Source: Burkholderiales bacterium
Lineage (GTDB): Bacteria > Pseudomonadota > Gammaproteobacteria > Burkholderiales > Burkholderiaceae_C
Reading direction: 5' to 3'
Assembly: GCA_013044035.1 (NCBI GenBank)
Contig: JABEVE010000055.1
Span: 30,558-94,557, forward strand
DNA length: 64,000 nucleotides
Position 1 is the first letter of the stretch. Each line of letters opens with the position of its first letter. A program made the translations under genes and the position numbers. The notes beneath the pieces were generated by a model. The model made no database searches and had not been told where the DNA came from. It saw only the letters and a program-made list of their open reading frames with translations. Of this stretch, positions 1 through 8,233 are shown piece by piece.

Positions 1-1164
1 GAACGGAGGCTCCTGTCGCCCGAGGGGGCTCCGGCCCGGGTGTACCTTGCGGTCGACCGGCAGGAGCACATCTTCAACTGGGGATCGAGCCTGGATCGGC
101 GCAATGTCGTGCTGCGCACCGTCGCTTCCTCGGATAACAACACCGGCTACGTCTTCGGCGCGCATCTCGACTTCGACCCCAACCTGGAACCCGAGACAGT
201 TGAGCGCCAAGCCATCCTCGCCGGCGACTATGACCGACCGTATCCGTTTCGCAAATTCGCCCGCGTCTGGCTGCAGCAGGAATACACAGATGCCTTCCAC
301 ACGCTTCGTCGGCTGCGCAAACGGCAGCAAGGATCCGGCTCCATGGTTGCCGACCTCGCACAGACATACCGAGACGCTGACTCCACTGACGCCCAAGATG
401 CAGTCGACCAACGGCTTCCCTCCCTGGGCATGCAGGTGCACTCCGAGTACACGCTGTACGCCCATTTCTGGTTCCTCGCTCGACTGCTGCGGCACGTCGA
501 GAAGATTCGGGTCTTTATGGACCTAGACACGGGCATGCGGGCGGCGTGCCTTGGCGCCTTCGCGCAGCGTGTCCAGGCGCGCACGATCGATGTCTTCTTC
601 GTGCGGATCCGCAAGGATCTGACCGTCTCCCAGAAGAAGACGCTGAAGTCCGCTGCGGAACACCGGCTGCGCGTCAAGATGCAGGAGATGGGATCCGCTG
701 ACCGCGGCGCAGCGATCCAGGCCGTCATGGAGGATCGGCTCCGCGAGATGATCGCCGTCGGTGATCAAGGCGACCGTTGGTTGCTCCACCCGTTTCCCGA
801 TATGAGCGAACCTGAGAAGGCCGTCTGCCATCTCACGCCGCGCGACGGCTACGACACGGGCCATCTGGCCGCGCTCTATCGCAAGGCCAGCCTGCATTCG
901 ATCGACAAGTTCTTCATGCAGGTACGGCGGCGCCTGAGCGTACTGGAGCGACCGGTTCGATCTGCCAATGCCGCTCGGGTGTGGCACGGCTATTCCGCAT
1001 ACAACCCGGCCGTCGCCGCCCGGCTTCTAGATCTGTTTCGTATCGTGCACAACTATGTCCTGATCGGCCAGGACGGCCGCACTCCGGCGATGCGTCTGGG
1101 GCTGGCCTCAGGCCCCTATCGGGTTGAAGAACTCCTCTCCCTGCGCGACGTCGGGAAGGAGTGA
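1..1164 (+). CDS. DDE-type transposase, C-terminal part (cut by window edge)
   Basis: The frame is open from the first base, so this is the last 387 residues of a longer protein. It aligns throughout with the second half of the 611-residue transposase near the right end of the window: both share a YLA-x-DRQ aspartate motif, the GYVFGA segment, the V-x-MDLD(S/T)G aspartate motif, WHGYSAY and a TPAMRLGLA tail, all in the same order. The layout resembles IS1/IS6/IS1595-type DDE enzymes; I cannot name the IS family. The two copies differ at many positions, so they are related elements and not one duplicated IS. The 3' end overlaps the convergent WYL regulator by 49 bases, which suggests that insertion replaced the regulator's original tail. 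Confidence 0.75.
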   Translation, partial: ERRLLSPEGAPARVYLAVDRQEHIFNWGSSLDRRNVVLRTVASSDNNTGYVFGAHLDFDPNLEPETVERQAILAGDYDRPYPFRKFARVWLQQEYTDAFHTLRRLRKRQQGSGSMVADLAQTYRDADSTDAQDAVDQRLPSLGMQVHSEYTLYAHFWFLARLLRHVEKIRVFMDLDTGMRAACLGAFAQRVQARTIDVFFVRIRKDLTVSQKKTLKSAAEHRLRVKMQEMGSADRGAAIQAVMEDRLREMIAVGDQGDRWLLHPFPDMSEPEKAVCHLTPRDGYDTGHLAALYRKASLHSIDKFFMQVRRRLSVLERPVRSANAARVWHGYSAYNPAVAARLLDLFRIVHNYVLIGQDGRTPAMRLGLASGPYRVEELLSLRDVGKE

Positions 1165-2021
1165 GTCTTGAGCAATTCGGTTTCGAGCAGGTGCAGCTTG
1201 GGATGCAAGTGGGCAATGTTTGGGCCCAGTGCCATGGATTCCAGGAAGTAGGGAACTAGACACTCTCGCACGTCGGCGCGCCAGCGCCAATGGCCCTTGA
1301 TATTCTCCATGCCGAACTCGAGAGCGATCACCTCCTGCTGTTCGGTCGACAGATCGGCGCGCGGTACGAGCGTCACGCGCACGCGCTGATTCCACTGCAT
1401 ATCGTCCTGCGCTGCCTTCGGCGCAGGATTTTCCGTAGGCACCGTCTTGCGGATTCGCTGCAGCACGAGATCGATGAAGTCATCGTACTTGCTGTCGAAG
1501 GCGCGTACGTGCCAGCGGGCTCCGGCGAACACCAGGGTGTGCGGCCATACCTCGCGGTCCGTCGCCTGGCGCGTCTGCAGCGACTGGTAGACGATCCGCA
1601 GACCGGTTCCCTGGCGCAATGCGCGCGTCACGTCCTTGAGGGTGGACGGGTCTACACGGCCGATCGGCGCAGGAATCAACTCAACGTGGACACCATCACC
1701 GACGGTCGGTGCGACTGCGGACTCGAAGCCGTCCGCGCCTTCGGCCGCCTCCCGCGACACGCGCAGCAGGGCAAGGTACTCCTCAGCGGTGCCGGAGGTC
1801 AGTCTCGGCCGGAATTTCCTGCCCGGACGGTACGAGCGATGCGACAAGTCGTAATCCAGATTGCCGGGGAACTGTTTGCGGTACAGGCCGAAGTCTTTCG
1901 TCACATGGTTTTCGGTGACCCCAAAGGCCTTAGCCACGCGCGGTCGGTCGATCGCCCCTTCCCAGAAGACAACCGACTCGATGAAGCGAAGGCGTTGGCG
2001 CTGCGAGAATGCAACTTCCAT
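1116..2021 (-). CDS. WYL-domain transcriptional regulator (BrxR/CapW-like)
   Basis: About 301 residues: an N-terminal winged-helix segment (roughly residues 10-60), a central WYL-like domain (about 125-200, with LRIVYQS and HTLVFAGARWHVRAF) and a C-terminal WCX-like part. Length and layout match the BrxR/CapW repressors that control BREX, CBASS and other phage-defence operons. I chose the ATG at 2021 because an AGGA lies six bases upstream; ATGs at 2027 and 2042 are also in frame. It is divergent from the methyltransferase/nuclease pair and shares a roughly 120-base intergenic region with it, so it is probably that pair's repressor. Its last residues (serine/arginine-rich) are read from the end of the transposase gene, so the native C-terminus was probably replaced. 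Confidence 0.8.
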   Translation of the reverse strand: MEVAFSQRQRLRFIESVVFWEGAIDRPRVAKAFGVTENHVTKDFGLYRKQFPGNLDYDLSHRSYRPGRKFRPRLTSGTAEEYLALLRVSREAAEGADGFESAVAPTVGDGVHVELIPAPIGRVDPSTLKDVTRALRQGTGLRIVYQSLQTRQATDREVWPHTLVFAGARWHVRAFDSKYDDFIDLVLQRIRKTVPTENPAPKAAQDDMQWNQRVRVTLVPRADLSTEQQEVIALEFGMENIKGHWRWRADVRECLVPYFLESMALGPNIAHLHPKLHLLETELLKTHSFPTSRRERSSSTR

Positions 2022-2139
2022 GTTCATTCCTATGTCATACATAAAAAGCAGTCGTCACTATATTTCATTGCCTCAAATTTTTCAAAGGTAGCATGCAAAA
2101 GCATTGACACTGCTACGCCGAGTGGACGAGAATGCATAC

Positions 2140-5100
2140 ATGCTCGCCGCACACAGCACATCCGGTCTACAGTCCTGGCTCGACGCCCTCGGCTACGCCG
2201 AGGCTGGGCTGGATCTCTTGACCTCGGTTGACGCTGTCTCGGCAGAAGAGGCCTTCGCTCCGGAGCTGCTGGCATTGCTCGATGGCAGCATTGATCCAGC
2301 AATCGGTGCGGTCGCTGCCGTTGACCACACCCCGACCGTTTGCTTCGTGGCGCTGGACCCTAATGCCCCCGGTCAGGCAGACCGCATCGCGGCAATCCGG
2401 CGGGCGGTGTGGAACCAGAATCTGGTCTGTCTGGTACTCGCGGTCACTCCCGATACGGCCTATCCGTATCCGGTGGCTCCCGATCTCGCGGCAGCCCAAC
2501 CCATCCAGCGTGGCGACACCAATGCGGCCACGGCCTACGGCTACAGGGGGCTTGCTGCCGGTGCCCTGCTTGAAGAACACCCGGACTGGTTCGATCGCAA
2601 GCACCGCGTGGATCGACGGTTACTGCGCAACCTCGACGAAGCCGTCGTTGCCCTCAAGAGACCCGACGAGAGCAAACTGCGCGCACAGTACCTGCTTGGA
2701 CAGAGTCTGTTTATCGCCTATCTCGAGCACCGTGGAATCGCAGGAGGGGACTATCGTCGCAAGCACTGCGTGGATACGCTCTTGGCGCTTGTTCGTGCCC
2801 GCAATCGTGAGCGGCTGGAGCATTACATCGCCTGTCTGAAGGAGAGCTTCAACGGCGACATCCTTGCGCCAGAGATCGTGGGTCTAGCGGGGTGGTCGGA
2901 TCTGGACGACAACGGCCTTGCAGTGATCGCAGATTTCCTGTCGCACACAGATATATCGACCGGACAGCAATCCCTGTGGGCCTACGATTTCCGCTACATC
3001 CCGGTGGAGTTGATTTCGGGGGTCTACGAGACATTCCTGGCCGATGACAAACGCCTCGCAGGCGCCTACTACACGCCGCGCAACCTGGCAGCGTTTGCGG
3101 TGGATCAGGCGTTCGAGCACAGCGTTGACATCACCCGCGAGGTCGTTTACGACGGAGCCTGCGGGTCGGGCATCCTGTTGGTGACGGCCTTCCGACGCAT
3201 GGTGCACGCGGCCGACGCGGCCGCCGGAACGCCACTGACGTTCGCCCAACGCTGCCAGTTGCTCCTGGGGCATATCCGCGGAGGCGACATCAATCCCGCG
3301 GCGTGCATGGTCGCCGCGTTCAGTCTGTACCTCTCGCTGCTGGAAAACCTCCAACCCGCCGATCTGACACGGCTCGGCAACGGTGACCACGAGGCCAGAT
3401 TACCGCACTTGCGCGATGCCATTCTGTGGAGTGGCGCCAGGCAAGGCGACTTCTTCGGCAATGACAGTGGCCCTCAGGACGCCACCATTTTCCTATCGAA
3501 TCCACCATGGAAAGAGCCCAGGGGCGAGGACCAAGGGTTGGGTTACGAATCCTGGGCCGAGGACCCCGCACGGCGTTGGTTTCTTCCGCACCGGCAGATC
3601 GCCGCGGCGTTTGCGCATCGCGCCCTGGATGTCGTTCCTGACGGTGGCCGAGTCTGCCTGATCCTGCCTGCAAAGCTGTTCCTCTCGGCGACCAGTCAGA
3701 AGTTCGTTCTGGAATTCCTCTCTCGCTGCAATCTCAAGCGCGTGGTGTGTCTGGCCGATGTTCGACACATGCTGTTCTCCGAGGCGGTCCATCCCTGCGT
3801 GATCGTCCTGGCTGAGCGGATGAGCGATGAGCGGCAGGATGCGGGCAATCCGATGTTTGACTACTGGGTCCCGAAGGCGGACGTGAGCGTTGCCTATGGG
3901 CGATTGACCATCCACGGTTGCGATCGGCATCAACTGCCGGCTGGGCTGGTGGCGCGGAATAACCAGCTCCTGCGGACCTATCTTTGGGGTGGACCGCACG
4001 ACCAAGCGTTGCTGCTGCGGTTGCGCGCGCTCGGGAGGTTGGACGATATGGTGAGTCGAGGTCGCCGTTCGGAATCCAAGCCGCGCTGGATCGAGGGCAA
4101 GGGCTTTCACCATCTCGATCGAAACCGCGACGGCAAGGACGCTGGATTCCTGCGGCAGGTTCCTTTCCTCGACGCGAAACGCACACCGAGTTTGCCGGTT
4201 CTCGATCCACTGCTCCTCCAGGATTTGCCGCAGAAGTTCGCCGTCGTCGCGTCGTATGGCGCGCACAACGGCGAATTGTTCCGGGGCCCGCGCGTCATGA
4301 TCAACGATGGCGTGGATTACGCGACCTACGAGGCGAAGGCGGTCTTTTCTCAGCGGACGTTCTCGTTCCAGAGTTCGATCGGTGCGTTCGCCGGTCCCGA
4401 TACCGACGCGGATCTGCTTCGCTTTCTTGCCGTCTATCTGCGCTCGTCGCTTGCCCGATACCTGCTGCTGGTCAGTTCGTATGCGCTGACGGTCGAGCGC
4501 CAGCGGGTGTCGATGACCGAGTTGAAGGATCTGCCCTTCGTTCCGCCCGAGCAACATCCGGATCCCGCACGCGCCAAGCGGATCGTCGGGCAGATTGCCG
4601 CCAAATCCCGCGCGATGGAGAATATGGACGGACTGCAATCGGCCGAGATCTATGACGCGGAGAAGTCGGCGTTCGACCGATTGATCGCCGAATACTTCGG
4701 ACTGAACTCGATCGATCAGGATGCCGTCGGCGAGGCCGTTCGGTACTTCATCCCGAGCATTCAACCCAGATGGGGTGATCTCGGGGAAAGCCCGTTGTTG
4801 CGCACGCTGAGCAGCGATGACCTTTTCGCCTATGCGTCAACGCTCAGCCGCGAACTCCGGGATCTCAGTGTCGGACTTGGCGGGGACGGCGCCGTTCGGG
4901 CTGAGGTGGTCGCGGAAAGCACCTCGCGCCGCGGCGCCATTGGCATTTGCAGGATCTTGCGCTCGGCGGGAGACGGCAGTACGCGGCGCGACGATGACCA
5001 GGTTGCGTCAGCCATCCGATGGCTGCGCCAGCAGCGGCTGATGCCTCTCGCTGCTGGCGAGAGCTTTCAGCTCGCCTCAGATTTTCTGTTTTTCTGCAAC

Positions 5101-5220
5101 AACGAGATGTTCCTCGTCAAACCGCTGGTCGCGCGCTTCTGGCTGCGGGGACAGGCTCGGCGGGATGCGCTACGTGTGGTGCGCGCCGCTCGTCAATATG
5201 CGGGGAAAGGCACCGCATGA
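2140..5220 (+). CDS. Large N6-adenine DNA methyltransferase (type IIG/PglX-like architecture)
   Basis: A protein of 1026 residues. An N-terminal helical part contains LLGQSLFIAYLEHRGIA, a signature of the helical domain in type IIG and PglX enzymes. The Rossmann methyltransferase core follows, with SAM-binding motif I (DGACGSG, about residue 337) and catalytic motif IV (NPPW, about 452). The C-terminal 450 residues are probably target recognition. No nuclease motif is visible here, which fits cleavage by the next gene's product. An in-frame TTG at 2104 would add 12 residues; the ATG at 2140 is preferred. Its stop overlaps the next start as ATGA, so the two are translationally coupled. The divergent WYL gene suggests repression. 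Function as the modification or sensing subunit of a restriction-like defence system is inferred. Confidence 0.82.
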   Translation: MLAAHSTSGLQSWLDALGYAEAGLDLLTSVDAVSAEEAFAPELLALLDGSIDPAIGAVAAVDHTPTVCFVALDPNAPGQADRIAAIRRAVWNQNLVCLVLAVTPDTAYPYPVAPDLAAAQPIQRGDTNAATAYGYRGLAAGALLEEHPDWFDRKHRVDRRLLRNLDEAVVALKRPDESKLRAQYLLGQSLFIAYLEHRGIAGGDYRRKHCVDTLLALVRARNRERLEHYIACLKESFNGDILAPEIVGLAGWSDLDDNGLAVIADFLSHTDISTGQQSLWAYDFRYIPVELISGVYETFLADDKRLAGAYYTPRNLAAFAVDQAFEHSVDITREVVYDGACGSGILLVTAFRRMVHAADAAAGTPLTFAQRCQLLLGHIRGGDINPAACMVAAFSLYLSLLENLQPADLTRLGNGDHEARLPHLRDAILWSGARQGDFFGNDSGPQDATIFLSNPPWKEPRGEDQGLGYESWAEDPARRWFLPHRQIAAAFAHRALDVVPDGGRVCLILPAKLFLSATSQKFVLEFLSRCNLKRVVCLADVRHMLFSEAVHPCVIVLAERMSDERQDAGNPMFDYWVPKADVSVAYGRLTIHGCDRHQLPAGLVARNNQLLRTYLWGGPHDQALLLRLRALGRLDDMVSRGRRSESKPRWIEGKGFHHLDRNRDGKDAGFLRQVPFLDAKRTPSLPVLDPLLLQDLPQKFAVVASYGAHNGELFRGPRVMINDGVDYATYEAKAVFSQRTFSFQSSIGAFAGPDTDADLLRFLAVYLRSSLARYLLLVSSYALTVERQRVSMTELKDLPFVPPEQHPDPARAKRIVGQIAAKSRAMENMDGLQSAEIYDAEKSAFDRLIAEYFGLNSIDQDAVGEAVRYFIPSIQPRWGDLGESPLLRTLSSDDLFAYASTLSRELRDLSVGLGGDGAVRAEVVAESTSRRGAIGICRILRSAGDGSTRRDDDQVASAIRWLRQQRLMPLAAGESFQLASDFLFFCNNEMFLVKPLVARFWLRGQARRDALRVVRAARQYAGKGTA

Positions 5221-5930
5221 CGCAACAGAAGGACCATCTAACCGAGGATTGGCTCAAGGGTTTTCCAGACACGGATCTCGGGGACGCGGTACGGCTCATG
5301 CAGGCGACATGGCAGCGGTTGAGGGCGGATTTTCCAGATGCCTGTGATCCCAACCTTTCCGAGCCCGAAATCACCGCAACCTTTTGCGATCATCTGTTCC
5401 CAGACGGCGAAAAAGCCGGTCTGAATGGCACCTTTCTTTACGAAGTGCGCAGGGCAAAGACCCATCCGGAAACCGGAAAACGCATTCAGCCGATTCGCAC
5501 CGATATTGAATATCGGGACACAGCGATCACGTTCCCATCCGGAAGACGTCTGGCAGTGATCTTCGAGTTCAAGAAGCTCAAGAACAACGATACGAGTCGG
5601 ACTGGATATGTCGGGAAAAAGGGGATGCAGCGCTTCCTGACCGGAGACTACAAGGACCACGCCGAGTATGTCGCGTTCATGGTCGGTCTGGTCCATGACG
5701 AGGCACAAGCAGCGATTGCAGCAATCGAGGCCCGTCTCAAGCGGGCTGGGACGCGCGATCTACTACACATCCGACCCGACGATTCCGGGCGGCATGTACT
5801 CAAGCCTTCGGCATGGTTTCCGGAATCCGTGCACTTCGATACAGTGCATTCGCGTACAACGCAGATCAACGCGGCGGAGCACAGCAAATTTTCCGATCTG
5901 GTGCTCTGCCATTTTTTTTTGGAGCATTAA
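5217..5930 (+). CDS. PD-(D/E)XK nuclease-like partner of the methyltransferase
   Basis: 237 residues, starting at the ATG inside the ATGA overlap with the methyltransferase stop. The stretch from D96 (RTDIEY) to E117-F-K119 (VIFEFKKL) has the spacing and hydrophobic context of a D...E-x-K nuclease core, with the E-x-K on a predicted beta strand. I therefore read it as the restriction subunit. I do not recognise the family by name. A run of nine T's three codons before the stop is a possible slippage site, but a shift would change only the last few residues and add a tail. If the nuclease reading is wrong, it is a specificity or accessory subunit of the same system. Confidence 0.6.
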   Translation: MTQQKDHLTEDWLKGFPDTDLGDAVRLMQATWQRLRADFPDACDPNLSEPEITATFCDHLFPDGEKAGLNGTFLYEVRRAKTHPETGKRIQPIRTDIEYRDTAITFPSGRRLAVIFEFKKLKNNDTSRTGYVGKKGMQRFLTGDYKDHAEYVAFMVGLVHDEAQAAIAAIEARLKRAGTRDLLHIRPDDSGRHVLKPSAWFPESVHFDTVHSRTTQINAAEHSKFSDLVLCHFFLEH

Positions 5931-6107
5931 CGTCGGCTTTGATGACAGTGGTTCTTGCTGCGCACGGTGCGAATGCCTGATAGCGCACTCATGGCTGGCG
6001 GGACAATCTGACGGAACCAGCGCACGTCGAAGTAACTGCCACCTGCTGAGCAGCCACGTGGGGGCGACGGCGCTGAATCAAACCTACGCACAGGCGGGTA
6101 GGTCAAG

Positions 6108-6821
6108 TCAACCCAACATCCCAAGCATTCCCGCCCGAACGACCGCAGCGGTCTTATTCGGCGCGTGCAGTTTGATGATTGAATTGGCAATGTGGAAATT
6201 CGCAGTGCGCTCGGAGATGTTGAGGATGTCGGCGATCTCCGATGCCGTTTTGCCATCCGCAGCCCATCGCAGCACCTCGATCTCCCTGTCGGTGAGCAGG
6301 ACTGTCGCTGCGGGCATCAGTTTGGCCGTGAGGATGCGCGACATCCCGAGATGCGCCATCTGCGTCAGCCAAGCCAGCTGGACCTCCTTGTCGCGCAGTT
6401 CGATCTCGGAGATCGGCTCCCCCGATCGCGACACGGACAACATGCCCATCGTGCTGTTCACGTCCCGGCTGGATTGTGCCCAGCCAAAGCACAAGCCGAA
6501 CGAGCGGGCTTCTTCCCAGAGATCGCGATTCGAGGCAAAGAACGCGTCGGACCAAACGACGGGTTGCAGGGAACGCGTGCCATGGCGGACAGTCGGGTCG
6601 ACTGCAACGTAGCCCTTCTCCTTGTACCGTTCCTCCCATGCACGCGGGTAATTGGTCAGCAACACCACCTTGGGCCGGGAGACCGGTAGCGGCATGCGCA
6701 GCCCATAGGAGCAGTGGTCGAATCCGAGGGATTGGACGATCGAAACGACGACCTCGAACAACTGCACGTCACACGTGATCGTCTGCAACGCATGGAGTTG
6801 GTGTTCCTGCCATCCCTTCAT
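6108..6821 (-). CDS. luxR: LuxR-family acyl-homoserine-lactone receptor/regulator
   Basis: 237 residues. The N-terminal autoinducer-binding domain has the conserved aromatic/acidic pattern (YPRAWEERY, VAVDPTV, VVWSD) and the C-terminal GerE-type helix-turn-helix spans about 170-235 (LTDREIEVLRWAADGKT, ISERTANFHI). I chose the ATG at 6821 because AGGAG sits just upstream; an in-frame GTG at 6869 would place the start inside the palindrome described below. It is divergent from the rsaM-like gene and luxI, a standard LuxR/RsaM/LuxI layout in Burkholderia relatives. With bound acyl-homoserine lactone it should act at the nearby lux boxes. Confidence 0.92.
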   Translation of the reverse strand: MKGWQEHQLHALQTITCDVQLFEVVVSIVQSLGFDHCSYGLRMPLPVSRPKVVLLTNYPRAWEERYKEKGYVAVDPTVRHGTRSLQPVVWSDAFFASNRDLWEEARSFGLCFGWAQSSRDVNSTMGMLSVSRSGEPISEIELRDKEVQLAWLTQMAHLGMSRILTAKLMPAATVLLTDREIEVLRWAADGKTASEIADILNISERTANFHIANSIIKLHAPNKTAAVVRAGMLGMLG

Positions 6822-6853
6822 GGTCTTCTCCTGCAGACAGGCCTTGTGACGGA

Positions 6854-6869
6854 CTGTCATATTTGACAC
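6854..6869. promoter_or_regulatory. lux-box-like palindrome between luxR and the rsaM-like gene
   Basis: CTGTCATATTTGACAC: the halves TGTCA and TGACA are perfect inverted repeats around a 4-base centre, and the site matches the lux-box pattern CTGT-N8-ACAG except for the last base. It lies 33 bases upstream of the luxR start and 63 bases upstream of the rsaM-like start, so it could control either or both. Confidence 0.6.
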
Positions 6870-6931
6870 TAGCCCTGCACTGCGTCGTCCTGTAGCGTGT
6901 CCCTTTCGAACTTCGTCGAGGACGACAACCC

Positions 6932-7366
6932 ATGACGCACGCCACTGTCACTCATGGGCCAGCGCTGGCCCGAGCACCCATGATGACCCTTTCAGATGAC
7001 GGCTTGGTCCGTCTCACTCTGGAAAGTTTAAGGGCGAACCCATTCATCCATCTGCTGTCCGGGTTGGATGAACCCGTTGCCTCCCCCCTTCAAGAAGGCG
7101 CGAGCCTGGATCAGATCTCCGGTTACACCGAATGGGTGAGCACTACACCTCCAGTGATCACCCTGGGCTGGGACTGGTGGTTGGATGTTTCCGCGACGCC
7201 GATCATCTATATCCGCATTGGCTCCCCCCGGAGCAATGTGATGCTCATGGATGCGCAGCACCGCGACCTGGGCAGACGCAAAACCGATGCTGCGCTGGGG
7301 ACGCTGATCTCAACATTGTCCTGGCAAGCTGCGGTCGCGAAGCATATTGGTTCACGCTACGCATGA
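6932..7366 (+). CDS. RsaM/TofM-like quorum-sensing modulator
   Basis: 144 residues lying between divergent luxR and luxI, the usual place for RsaM/TofM (DUF4902) proteins in Burkholderia-type loci. Those proteins dampen acyl-homoserine-lactone production. The conserved tryptophan-rich core typical of the family is present (SGYTEWVS and GWDWWLD, about residues 65-90). No DNA-binding motif is visible, in line with the family. The identification rests on my memory of the family pattern plus position. Confidence 0.72.
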   Translation: MTHATVTHGPALARAPMMTLSDDGLVRLTLESLRANPFIHLLSGLDEPVASPLQEGASLDQISGYTEWVSTTPPVITLGWDWWLDVSATPIIYIRIGSPRSNVMLMDAQHRDLGRRKTDAALGTLISTLSWQAAVAKHIGSRYA

Positions 7367-7370
7367 TGGC

Positions 7371-7386
7371 CTGTCAGTTCTGACAG
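7371..7386. promoter_or_regulatory. lux box upstream of luxI
   Basis: CTGTCAGTTCTGACAG is a perfect 7-base inverted repeat with a 2-base centre and fits the 16-base lux-box core CTGT-N8-ACAG. It sits 64 bases upstream of the luxI start and immediately after the rsaM-like stop codon, the expected position for LuxR-type activation of the synthase gene. Confidence 0.85.
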
Positions 7387-7449
7387 TTACGCGCCTGCTG
7401 TGGCGCCGGTTCAATCCGTCTCCAAGTGTTCGAGCCAATTGGAGGTGGT

Positions 7450-8028
7450 ATGCAGATCGTGTCAGGATCCACAGCACAACTTCATCCAGGCTTGCACGCA
7501 AGCGTTGGACGCTATCGCCACCAAGTATTTGTCGAGAAGCTCGGCTGGGACGTGCCCTCGCAAGAGGACATTGAAGCCGATCAGTTCGATCGCCCGGACA
7601 CTATCTATATCGTTGGCCGGGATGATCAGGGGCATGTCTGTGGCTGCGCTCGGCTACTGCCCACCACCCGACCCTACCTGCTGGGCGAGGTTTTCCCTCA
7701 ACTGTTGAATGGCCTTGCGCCACCTGCATCCCCGGATGTCTGGGAGTTGTCGCGCTTCGCGGCCACGGATTTCAACAGCCAAGCCACGTCAGCGCTGGGG
7801 AGGATGTCCTCGGAAGCGGCGATTGCATTGATGCGTGCGTCCATTGTCTGCGCTGCGGAGCAAGGGGCAAAGCGGTTGATCATGGTGACCAATCTTGGGG
7901 TGGAAAGATTGTTGCGAAGGGCGGGTTTTGAAGCGCATCGCGCAGGGCCGCCTATGGTTATCGATGGGCATCCCATTTTTGCGTGTTGGGTTTTCTGGCC
8001 TGAAAATGCAGCGCCGATCAATTGTTGA
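7450..8028 (+). CDS. luxI: LuxI-family acyl-homoserine-lactone synthase
   Basis: 192 residues, the usual size. It has the family's N-terminal signature (YRHQVFVEKLGW with the invariant R, F and W), a conserved D at DQFD, the ARLLPTTRPYLLGEVFP block with its catalytic-region R and E, and WELSRFA. It should make an N-acyl homoserine lactone from S-adenosylmethionine and acyl-ACP; the chain length cannot be predicted from sequence. The ATG at 7450 follows a GGAGG four bases upstream; a GTG at 7426 is possible but has no ribosome-binding site. A lux box upstream implies autoinduction. Confidence 0.93.
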   Translation: MQIVSGSTAQLHPGLHASVGRYRHQVFVEKLGWDVPSQEDIEADQFDRPDTIYIVGRDDQGHVCGCARLLPTTRPYLLGEVFPQLLNGLAPPASPDVWELSRFAATDFNSQATSALGRMSSEAAIALMRASIVCAAEQGAKRLIMVTNLGVERLLRRAGFEAHRAGPPMVIDGHPIFACWVFWPENAAPINC

Positions 8029-8086
8029 TTTGCAATTAATGGATGAATAATAACAATTAATTTCCACCTCCAGTTAACTAATGGCC

Positions 8087-8102
8087 CTGGCAATATTGAA
8101 AC
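8087..8102. promoter_or_regulatory. Degenerate lux-box-like dyad upstream of the biosynthetic operon
   Basis: CTGGCAATATTGAAAC has a perfect 8-base palindromic core (CAATATTG) and matches the luxI lux box at 10 of 16 positions. It lies about 130 bases upstream of the operon's first start in an AT-rich leader. As a LuxR site it is weak; it may be unrelated. Confidence 0.25.
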
Positions 8103-8233
8103 TTCTTCGTGCAAATTGCTGGACTGCCAAGAAGTTCATCGCTTTTTACATGCCAGTGCCAGGCAAAGAATAAACTGATTCGTTATCCCTCGGATTAAAC
8201 ATTATTTAACACCATAGTCAGGGAGTTTAGTAA

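Noticed and set aside
3493..4764. 423-residue minus-strand open frame inside the large methyltransferase gene
   Set aside because: Antisense shadow of a gene with conserved methyltransferase motifs.
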